Source: Margaritifera margaritifera
Lineage: Eukaryota; Mollusca; Bivalvia; Unionida; Margaritiferidae
Length of the DNA stretch: 64,000 bases
NCBI GenBank assembly: GCA_029931535.1
Contig: JAQPZY010001234.1
Location: 186,001-250,000 of the forward strand
Direction of reading: 5' to 3'
Part shown: piece after piece, positions 41,820 through 48,979 of the stretch
Layout: each line of letters opens with the position of its first letter
Numbering within the stretch: position 1 is the stretch's first letter
Notes under the pieces: model-generated
Databases searched by the model: none
What the model was told of the DNA's origin: nothing
What the model saw: only the letters and a program-made list of their open reading frames with translations
Made by a program: the position numbers and the translations under genes

Positions 41820-43168
41820 ATGATGCACCGAGATTCTTGCGAATGTACCAAGTCAGAACTGGATATGTTTAACATGCCTCCCACCATGATGACGATGCAA
41901 GAATCCCAATGGGTGGAATTTCATCCTGTATCGTCTTTGTCGGATTCAGCTCCTATCGAACTTGAAATCAAAGGACAAACCGAAAATTACATCGATCTGA
42001 ATGACAGCTACTTGTTCCTGAAACTCAAAGTGATCAAAACGGCGGACAGCAGCCTTCCTGATGGCAATTCCAGAGTCGCTCCCGTCAATAATTTCATGCA
42101 TTCCTTGTTCAGTGGAATAGATTTGTACTTGAATAACAAACTGGTCAGCAGCAGTTTGGATACTTACCCTTACCGTGCTTACTTGGAAAATCTCTTGACG
42201 TATGGAAAAGAAGCCAAGAACACTCATCTGGATGCTTCAGTGATCTGGAAACCTGACACCGCAGGAGAGAATACCTTCAACGACACAGAGGTGTCAGTAC
42301 CGGCCAGGATTGAGGGTGCTGATTTTGATCATGCAAGAATAACTCCAGCAGAGCCGCACAATGTGGGATTTAACGACCGTCGAAAGAAAATCAGAGGGCA
42401 CAGTTTAGAATTGATGGATCGTTTACATTTGGACATGTGGTTGCAAGAGATGTACGCCTGAGACTGAATCGCAGTAGTACCGCTTTCCATTTGATGGCTA
42501 ATGCTAACGAGTTGAAAAATGTCATCCAAGAAGCCAAACTTTACGTGCGACGTGTAGAAGTCTTACCAAAAGTAGCCAACGACATCAGTCAATCCTTGAG
42601 CAGAACCACTGCTAAGTATCCTCTTAGACGTGTGGAAGTGAAAACCTTTACTGTGGCTGCTGGACTCCGATCCATAGTCGAAGATCACATCTTCCAAGGG
42701 CAGCTCCCCAAACGTTTGCTGCTTGGTATGGTCAGAAATTCAGCCTTCAACGGAGTCCACGATCAGAATCCGTTCCAGTTTCAGCACTTCAACGTCTCCA
42801 AGATAGAAGTCAGTCGAGATGGTAAGACCTTGTGTACCAGACCTTTTGAACCTGACTTTAGCGTCAACGCAAAAAATTACTTACGATCTTACTTGACCCT
42901 GTATGAAGCCACAGGACAGTTAGGTACCAACACCAGCCACGGTATTACGTACGAGGATTATGCAGGAGGGTATGCCTTGTGGGGATTTGATTTCACTCCG
43001 GACCAAGGCAGCGATGAAGGACATTTCCACCCTATAAAATCAGGCCCCCTTCGAGTGGAACTTCAGTTTGCAAATCCTCTACCTGAGACAGTGAACGTCG
43101 TCTTGTATGCAGAATTTGATAACACTCTAGAAATCAACAGCTTGAGAGAAGTGATTCTAGACTATTAG
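41820..43168 (+). pseudogene. major capsid protein (double jelly-roll, hexon-like), one frameshift
   Basis: Main shell protein. The first frame (ATG 41820 to 42461) has LDMFNMPPTMMTMQESQWVE, the PIELEIKGQTENYIDLNDSY strand region, then HSLFSGIDLYLNNKLVSSS and YPYRAYLENLLTYG, typical of Polinton/adintovirus major capsid proteins. It leaves frame near 42440-42455 after LHLDMWLQ. The frame from 42437 (a GTG, not a start) continues with RDVRLRLNRSSTAFHLM, the second jelly-roll and an Asn/Leu-rich end NTLEINSLREVILDY. A few residues may be lost at the junction, so a small deletion is likelier than a simple one-base change. The combined length of about 450 residues fits the family. Confidence 0.88.
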
Positions 43169-43183
43169 AAGAAGAAAAAAAAG

Positions 43184-43711
43184 ATGCAGCACGAAGAAGA
43201 ACCTATGGAGATAGATGAGGGATTCTGTGAAGTGAATCATTCTGAACCTAGAATAGAAGAAGAAGAAGAAATCAATTCAGTTCCTGTGTTTATTGGATTT
43301 ATGGCTTGTCGATGGCCAGAACACGAAAAACAGTTAGTGACCTGTTATGCTCAGGAATTGAGTCCAATCATTAACAGTCTGATTAAAGAAGAATGTTATG
43401 GATGTCAAAACGATCATCCAAGTCAGATACAACACGACAAATGTATGATGATGACAGGCGAAGAACAATTGGATGAATATTTGGAAACGGCCTGGTCACA
43501 ACTCTCAAATGAACACGTGTTGAGACAATGGTATAAAGTCTTGCAGAATTCTTCTTTTCCTCCACTTACTCCTCTGGAGATCAAACGGATCGAAGGACTC
43601 ATTCATCAGAGTGCAGAACCTATCCGACGTGAATATTCGTGGAATTACAAGATAGATCCATTTAAGTTTAAAGTCAGGTGTGAATTGGTGACTAATTATT
43701 TCCATTGTTGA
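43184..43711 (+). CDS. conserved Polinton protein with CxxC...DHPSQ...H motif
   Basis: A 175-residue acidic protein. Central motif ECYGCQNDHPSQIQHDKCMM (about 69-88) looks like a small metal-binding site and recurs in proteins next to the protease and capsid genes of Polinton/adintovirus-like elements. The N-terminus is acidic, the C-terminus helical. Function unknown. Intact, and followed 16 nt later by the protease gene. Confidence 0.65.
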   Translation: MQHEEEPMEIDEGFCEVNHSEPRIEEEEEINSVPVFIGFMACRWPEHEKQLVTCYAQELSPIINSLIKEECYGCQNDHPSQIQHDKCMMMTGEEQLDEYLETAWSQLSNEHVLRQWYKVLQNSSFPPLTPLEIKRIEGLIHQSAEPIRREYSWNYKIDPFKFKVRCELVTNYFHC

Positions 43712-43727
43712 AAACAAAAATAAAAAA

Positions 43728-44294
43728 ATGGATACCAGGGAACTTCATTACCTATTGAATCGCGGTTCCTACACTTCTTCTTGGAATCCTGTGGTATGTG
43801 CTAAAGATGAACTACCTCATCGTAAACCAAAAAACGTTCATGCCTATGTCATCAATACTGACGACAGTGATCTACCAGGAACCCATTGGATTGCCGTGTA
43901 CTTTCCCAACGCTCACTGTGTGGAATATTTTGATTCTTATGGATTACCTCCTTTGGAAAAAGACATCATCGAGTTTATGAGAAGAAATGCCGTATCGACT
44001 CGATTCAATAATGTGAGACTACAAGGATCTGATTCCATGGTGTGTGGACAATATTGTGTCTATTATCTTCATCAACGCAGTCTTGGATATTCCTTAGAAC
44101 ATTTACTGACTTATTTTGATAGTGACTATGTTAGAAACGATGCTAAAGTACAACAATGGTTTTGTGAACGTTATGGTTATCTCTTGTCTTTAGCTCACAA
44201 TCGTAGTGTGCATCAAAATGATGTAGATGTAGAAAGTTTGACATTTACTTTACCTTCCCAACGTTGTCAACCTTGTAAATATGTTCCTGTTTAA
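43728..44294 (+). CDS. adenain-like cysteine protease (C5/Ulp1 fold)
   Basis: A 188-residue protease that should process virion precursor proteins during maturation. Catalytic residues are visible: His53 in THWIAVYF, Asp69 in YFDSYG, Gln99 in RLQGSDS and the nucleophile Cys106 in MVCGQYC. This is the His-Asp/Glu-Gln-Cys order of adenovirus-type and Ulp1-type peptidases. The C-terminal region ends in CQPCKYVPV. The frame is intact. Its length fits adenain. AATAAA at 44341-44346 downstream may be the poly(A) signal of the capsid-protease cluster. Confidence 0.93.
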   Translation: MDTRELHYLLNRGSYTSSWNPVVCAKDELPHRKPKNVHAYVINTDDSDLPGTHWIAVYFPNAHCVEYFDSYGLPPLEKDIIEFMRRNAVSTRFNNVRLQGSDSMVCGQYCVYYLHQRSLGYSLEHLLTYFDSDYVRNDAKVQQWFCERYGYLLSLAHNRSVHQNDVDVESLTFTLPSQRCQPCKYVPV

Positions 44295-44510
44295 TATCTT
44301 GTTGAATGGTTAGTTTTTTATGTTAGAATAGTTATTGTTGAATAAAAACAATGTTATTGTTCTTTGAAAAAAAAAATGGTGTTGTGTGTTTTTTTTATTG
44401 AATTTGACAAAAAAAATAATTATGTTCTCTCTCTCTTTCTATCGATCTAAAAAAACTATCCTCTTTTTTTCCTCTATCTATGATCTCCCTGTCGATCTGA
44501 CACCTTACCA
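44295..44510. other. spacer after the late cluster
   Basis: T-rich non-coding DNA with a probable polyadenylation signal AATAAA at 44341-44346. No histone-type stem-loop here. Confidence 0.55.
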
Positions 44511-44545
44511 TGTTTTCCATCGCGTCCGCGCGTTAAGCATATAAA
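44511..44545 (+). promoter_or_regulatory. promoter of the 44623 gene (shared motif plus TATA)
   Basis: TGTTTTCCATCGCGTCCGCG followed 9 nt later by TATAAA (44540-44545), 78 nt before the ATG. The motif is shared with the two outer genes. Confidence 0.7.
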
Positions 44546-44622
44546 CCGGTACACTGGCCAGTGTAGTCATTCTCGTTGACTCGTCAAGATCTCAACAGTT
44601 CCAAGAAAAAAGAAGAAAGAAG

Positions 44623-45042
44623 ATGGCCGCTACCAAGATTACAAAGCTGAATGAAGCTATGGTTAACATTCAGAGAGTGAAGAATCATTTGATGGAGACC
44701 AACCCAGAGAGAAAGACGATGACGTTCATTCAAATGGCACATGATCTAGTAGAAGAGGTCCTGAGAGAAGAAATACTTAGGGAAAGAACAGAATGGGAGG
44801 CAGCACAACGACTACAGCAGCAGCAACAACAAAGACAACAACAGCAACAACAGCAGCAACAACTTATGCAGCAGTCCAACAAACTATTTGAAGGCGAAGT
44901 CAGTTGCAAGATTGACTGTGAAGAATTTACTTTCTCTTTCACCCGAAAGAGACCTGCCAGTCTTAAAGCTGTGAGACCCATCGCTAAACGTGGCCGCCCT
45001 GCTGGAGCTACTGCCACGGCTACATCAACCCTAAGAAGTTAA
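44623..45042 (+). CDS. Polinton right-arm protein with polyQ coiled coil
   Basis: A 139-residue protein: N-terminal helical region (MAATKITKLNEAMVNIQRVK, HDLVEEVLREEILRE), a polyglutamine run (about 68-83), then FTFSFTRKRPASLKAVRPIA and a basic, Ala/Thr-rich C-terminus. No family recognised. It has the shared promoter upstream and a histone-type stem-loop 30 nt after the stop. Its general build (Glu/Arg helix, polyQ, basic end) resembles the left-arm gene at 27625-28296. Confidence 0.75.
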   Translation: MAATKITKLNEAMVNIQRVKNHLMETNPERKTMTFIQMAHDLVEEVLREEILRERTEWEAAQRLQQQQQQRQQQQQQQQQLMQQSNKLFEGEVSCKIDCEEFTFSFTRKRPASLKAVRPIAKRGRPAGATATATSTLRS

Positions 45043-45071
45043 AAACAACCACATAACTTCTTAAACCCAAC

Positions 45072-45110
45072 GGTCCTTTTAAGGGCCACCCCAAATCTCT
45101 AGAAAAAGAT
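45072..45110 (+). terminator. histone-type 3' end signal downstream of the 44623 gene
   Basis: CCCAAC, stem GGTCCT (45072-45077), loop TTTA, stem AGGGCC (45082-45087), flank ACCCC, then AGAAAAAGAT at 45101-45110. Starts 30 nt after the stop codon. Confidence 0.82.
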
Positions 45111-45640
45111 TACTACTCTCAAATTGCCATATCTATTTGTGTTTTATATATATATATGTTTGTATGTTATTTTTGTTTGTGATAGTCTACCCCACAAAAA
45201 AAACCCCTTCTTCTCTTGTATGTTTTGTGTGGTGTGATTGATATAAAAAAAAATTTAAAAAGTAAAAAAATAGGAATGGAATGGTGTGTGGAAGTTTTAA
45301 TAAAAAAATAGGAATGGAATGGTGTGTGGAAGTTTTAATATAAAAATAGGAATGGAATGGTGTGTGGAAGTTTTAATAAAAAAATAGGAATGGAATGGTG
45401 TGTGGAAGTTTAATATAAAAAAATAAAAAATGGTTGTGTAGTGTGTGTAAGTTTTAAAAAATAAAAAATTAGGAATGGTATGATGAGTGTTTGATTTTTA
45501 TCAAAAGTAGTTTCTTTTAGGTCCGCGCTTTTAGAGTCAGGGGTGATGGAGTGCAAACTCCGCGAAGCCTAGAATGACGTCCAACGAATGACGTCAGACG
45601 CGGGGTAGTGGGGTGATGTTTTTTTTGTTGTTTTAGGTAT
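45111..45640. other. right subterminal non-coding segment
   Basis: Contains the inverted partner of the left arm (GATAGTCTACCCCACAAAAA at about 45181-45200), the 38-bp tandem array (45265-45480), a GTCCGCGCTT motif near 45522-45531 and a CRE palindrome TGACGTCA at 45589-45596. Confidence 0.7.
45265..45480. repeat. tandem repeat, 38 bp x 4 plus two degenerate copies
   Basis: Unit contains TAGGAATGGAATGGTGTGTG followed by GAAGTTTTAATAAAAAAA. The array is present only in the right arm. Confidence 0.9.
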
Positions 45641-45680
45641 AAGGGATGTTTTCCATCACGTCCGCGCTTCTAGTATATTA
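45589..45680 (+). promoter_or_regulatory. promoter of the right outer gene: CRE, shared motif, TATA
   Basis: TGACGTCA (45589-45596), then GGGATGTTTTCCATCACGTC plus CGCGCTTCT (45643-45671), then TATATTAAA (45674-45682), 45 nt before the ATG at 45725. Confidence 0.7.
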
Positions 45681-45724
45681 AAACAACACCTTCACAACTT
45701 AAGCTACCCAGTTTATTCAAAAGA

Positions 45725-46042
45725 ATGAACAGATCTGAAATAATCAGACAAGTTAGAGTACATTTAGAGGTGGCGTGGCACCTCCTCCATGACTTAGAAA
45801 AAAAGGAGGAGGAGGAGAAGGAAAGCAAAATTCCCATCAGACCACATCCAATGATGGAGGAAGACAATAAGGAGAATTGGAATCCGGAAGCGGACCATCC
45901 TCCTTTTGCATTAAAAAAAGTCAACCGCTGCATGAGTAAAGCAACCTGGAAGGCGAGCTGCCCTGCATGCAGGGCAAAACCTGGGAGGTGCCCACACCTC
46001 TCAGTGTACTCTAAAAACAAAAAATTCCAACGGTCCTTATGA
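45725..46042 (+). CDS. Polinton right-arm outer protein with KEN box
   Basis: A 105-residue protein. N-terminal helix (MNRSEIIRQVRVHLEVAWHL), an acidic/lysine stretch, then DNKENWNPEAD (47-57), a canonical KEN box with the favoured downstream proline (KENxxP). A basic Cys-containing C-terminus (SCPACRAKPGRCPH) has CxxC and a further Cys and His that could bind metal. KEN boxes target proteins to the APC/C-Cdh1 ubiquitin ligase or act as pseudosubstrate inhibitors. The stop codon TGA (46040-46042) lies inside the histone-type stem-loop itself, so the last codons are also stem-loop sequence. No family recognised. Confidence 0.7.
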   Translation: MNRSEIIRQVRVHLEVAWHLLHDLEKKEEEEKESKIPIRPHPMMEEDNKENWNPEADHPPFALKKVNRCMSKATWKASCPACRAKPGRCPHLSVYSKNKKFQRSL

Positions 46043-46217
46043 GGACCACCCTTTTTTCAAGAAAGATTAATTCTATTCCCTCCCACACCCACACCCGCAC
46101 TCCCGCCACGTTAAAAACTCCCGTACGTACCCAGACTGCCCCCAATGTTAAACTCCCGTACGTACCCAGAGTGCCACCCCCTAAATTTTTGTACCCAGTT
46201 ACCCACCAGCTACTACT
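46026..46217 (-). repeat. right terminal inverted repeat (192 bp)
   Basis: Reverse complement matches 25941-26204 apart from about four substitutions and the left-only block of about 72 bp. Ends CCAGCTACTACT. Confidence 0.95.
46032..46066 (+). terminator. histone-type 3' end signal, right terminal repeat
   Basis: CCAAC, stem GGTCCT (46032-46037), loop TATG (46038-46041), stem AGGACC (46042-46047), flank ACCC, then CAAGAAAGA at 46058-46066. Same sequence as in the left terminal repeat, serving the 45725 gene. Confidence 0.75.
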
Positions 46218-46223
46218 TATGCT
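46218..46223. repeat. target-site duplication, right (TATGCT)
   Basis: Identical to 25935-25940. Confidence 0.93.
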
Positions 46224-47276
46224 GTTTTGATTAAATAACGTCTATTGTTCGAGCGACATTGGTATAAACTATGCCATTTTGTGTCAAGTAAATGATGACA
46301 ATGGTTTAAATACCATGTAGTCTCATATGAAGATTCATATTGGGGATAGATTTTAATGTATATACATGAATATTTTGTATATACGCACATGTATAATTCT
46401 ATATTACTTATGCATGTGTGCCATTTTCTGGTGAATGACGAACTACACGGTTCAGTGCACTTTCAGATGACCGGACATGTTAATGCTAATGTTGAACCAG
46501 CGGGTTCACGGTCATGTTTGACCTAGTTAAAAGTTGCTGTGATTTTACAGCCACTCTCCAACAACCACGGGTTAGATGCATAAATGGCTTTGGTTTGAGT
46601 ATTAATTTGTGTCGAGACCGGAAAAATCGTAGCCACATAGAGGAGGAAATTTTTGTCGTGATCAAAACAGAACATTTTCCACGACCTTTTTATTACAGGA
46701 CATTTATGTTATACATTTAACTCTAAGATCGATACATTTGGATTATCAATACTATAATCTGTTCATTTCAACCAGTGTGGTTTGGTATGTCGTAGATTTA
46801 TTTTCCTTTTTTTTCTTTTATTTGTAAATAAATTTGTTCACTGGACATCTGGTCTTTCACCCTTCATTAATCTATTTTCGCTCGGTACAAACAATTTTAG
46901 ATCTAGACAGCTTATACTAATTAATTTACGTGCTAATTATCCATGTACAGTAACAGTTGTCATTAAGTGCGAGTAACCGTTTATGAACCCCATTATATTA
47001 ATAATGGAAAAAGGATCATACCCAAGTGAATATCGAAATCTAAGTCTATTTAATTAGATCAATACGTAAACACTGATTCCTTTGCTTAAATTAGAAAATC
47101 TATTGCAATTTAAACATTTTACATAATATTTTTGAATGGAAAGGGAATGCCATTCAATAGCGTCCGTCTTTTGATATATTTATGCTATAAAACTATTGTT
47201 AGTATCAGAAAGGATTCAATGAGGTGACAGCTACTACGCCTTAGAAATATATCACTTAATTGACCGCGTTCGGAAA
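46224..47276. other. AT-rich non-coding spacer
   Basis: Between the Polinton and the mariner insertion. Short ORFs (46514-46720, 46782-46976) carry no recognisable motif. Confidence 0.55.
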
Positions 47277-47549
47277 TACGAGAGGTATTTAAAAAGTTCT
47301 GAATATTAGTGTGCTGATCAACGAAGATCTGTATTTGTGAAGAGTACGTCGGTGCTTCCTCTCAAAGTACTCACTATGCACCTCTTCAAACCTTTTCAGT
47401 CTGATTGTCCAATTATTATATGCCATTTTGTATTCACTTTTAGGTATGTCGTTCATTCATACACTGGACAATTGTACTACCAACTGCATGGCGGCTTCCA
47501 AATCGTCTACCCCTAAGCGAATTGTTTTAATACAGGATCAAGCGAAAAA

Positions 47550-48324
47550 TTGCTTGGAGCTAATCAGAGCTGTATGGAGGATGTGACAAAGTTTGCATGC
47601 CGTGATCCTTCAGGAAGTTTGTCTCGACAGCGGATATATGCGCCTGTGCGTCGTCATGGAGTAGTTGCATACCTCGGGTACCGGTGCGCGGACGGGTGGT
47701 TCGATAGATTTCACAACTTTTGGCAACACGTTGGAGGCATAAATATGTCCAGTGATGCTAGTAGAGTCAGGCACAGACACCTGAATGACAGGCCCTTTTG
47801 CACTGAATAATAATGCATATAAAACTCTCTTGACAGTCCGAATACATCGAGAAATTTGTGGTCTCTGCTCGCTTTCTCCAATCCAAATTTTATTTTTGTC
47901 GGGTTCCAAAAAGTAAATCCATGTTTCATCACCTGTAAAAATCTCATTCAAACGTCTCTGGTAACTCTTTTCATATTTGGCGAGTAGCTGTGTTTTGCGA
48001 CTTAACCCGAGTCTTTTTTGGATCAGCCTTCAACACATGGACCTATCTTAGACAAACCTTTTTGAGCTTCAAATGATTCTTAAATATATTACAAACAGCT
48101 GACGAATTATTGTCTATCATAATATAAATATCTTCCGCTGTGTATCGAACATCTTCATCAAATGCTTCCTTCCCAGCAGCCACTTCCCACTCACCAAACG
48201 GTCTTCCAGAACGTGGGTAATCTTCCATGGATTCACAACCATCTTTAAAACTATAAAACCACCTCAGAAATGTGGAATATGAGGGAGAATTACTTCCGCA
48301 AATTTTATCCAAGTTTTCCTTCAT
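47550..48324 (-). pseudogene. mariner transposase, frameshifted
   Basis: The N-terminal part (48324-48043) has the paired-like HTH region (SPSYSTFLRWFYSFKDGCES, DYPRSGRP). The catalytic part (47951-47610) has the first Asp in FTGDETWIYF, KIWIGESEQRPQ and RCIRTVKRVLYALLFSAKGP. The frame is lost near 47700, beyond which sequence corresponding to the second catalytic Asp region is in another frame. A further break separates the two parts near 47960-48040. Inactive. Confidence 0.85.
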
Positions 48325-48329
48325 ATCAG

Positions 48330-48420
48330 TCTGAGAGTACCCTAAGAGTGTCCAGATTTTACAATAGCTCTTTGCAGAGTACCCTAAGAGTGTCCTGATT
48401 TTACAATAGCTCTTTGCAGA
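48330..48420. repeat. short tandem duplication inside the mariner
   Basis: AGTACCCTAAGAGTGTCC-type sequence followed by TTTTACAATAGCTCTTTGCA occurs twice (48337-48378 and 48379-48420). Confidence 0.85.
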
Positions 48421-48979
48421 GTACCATAATTGTTCTCCTTCTCCGACATTTTTACGTTGCTATTATTTACCTATGGTATGTCACAGGTATTTATCTGCAG
48501 GTGTCCGACCTGCTGCATGTGCAGCTGCAGATCATGTTACAAAATGTTATCTGATCTATCGATAGGCATTTATTGACAGGTTCAAAGAAACAACAACAAC
48601 AACAAAATATAACAAAATATTCTGAACTTTTCAAATAGCCTTCGTAAGGGTATTCTTCAATAGTATTCGAAAGTTCAATTTTATCGACACTGATAATGAA
48701 CATCAAAAGTTCTTGTAGGTCGTGGACATTTCAAGATCACTTTTATCTGGAAGCTGGTACAATAATGCTTATATCAATATGACAGGAGCAGCAGACAGAA
48801 TGTACACTTTACATGTATCCAATATCATTTGCTTGCAAAACTATTTGTTTTAGTTGTGTTCATTTCTTAAGAGTTTGCTACCATTTATATTATACACACA
48901 TGAAAGTCTATGATGTGGCCAAGGACTAACCATAATAGTGAACGAATAACAACCAGAAATCTACTTTAGCAAATAGCAG

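Larger units (their letters stand above)
25941..46217 (+). mobile_element. Polinton/Maverick (adintovirus-like) element, complete, 20,277 bp
   Basis: Both ends are defined. The left end starts AGTAGTAGCTGGTGGGTAAC and the right end is its inverted copy ending CCAGCTACTACT, so the termini are AG...CT as is usual for Polintons. The element is flanked by a perfect 6-bp direct duplication TATGCT (25935-25940 and 46218-46223), the Polinton target-site length. Inside are protein-primed family B DNA polymerase, retroviral-type integrase, A32-like packaging ATPase, adenain-like protease and jelly-roll capsid genes, the defining Polinton/adintovirus set. The two terminal repeats differ at about four positions over 192 bp apart from one internal duplication, pointing to a fairly recent insertion. 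Several core genes have frameshifts or stops (see entries), so this copy is probably not autonomous unless some breaks are assembly errors. Confidence 0.97.
47279..48644 (-). mobile_element. mariner-family DNA transposon, about 1.37 kb, decayed
   Basis: Terminal inverted repeats: left CGAGAGGTATTTAAAAAGTT (from 47279), right reverse complement CGAAGGCTATTTGAAAAGTT (to 48644), both continuing CTGAATATT/CAGAATATT. A TA dinucleotide lies outside both ends (47277-47278 and 48645-48646), the mariner target duplication. The transposase remnant inside is on the minus strand. Confidence 0.85.

Noticed and set aside
44341..44346. Histone-type stem-loop after the protease gene
   Set aside because: None is present; only an AATAAA, which supports ordinary polyadenylation for the core cluster.
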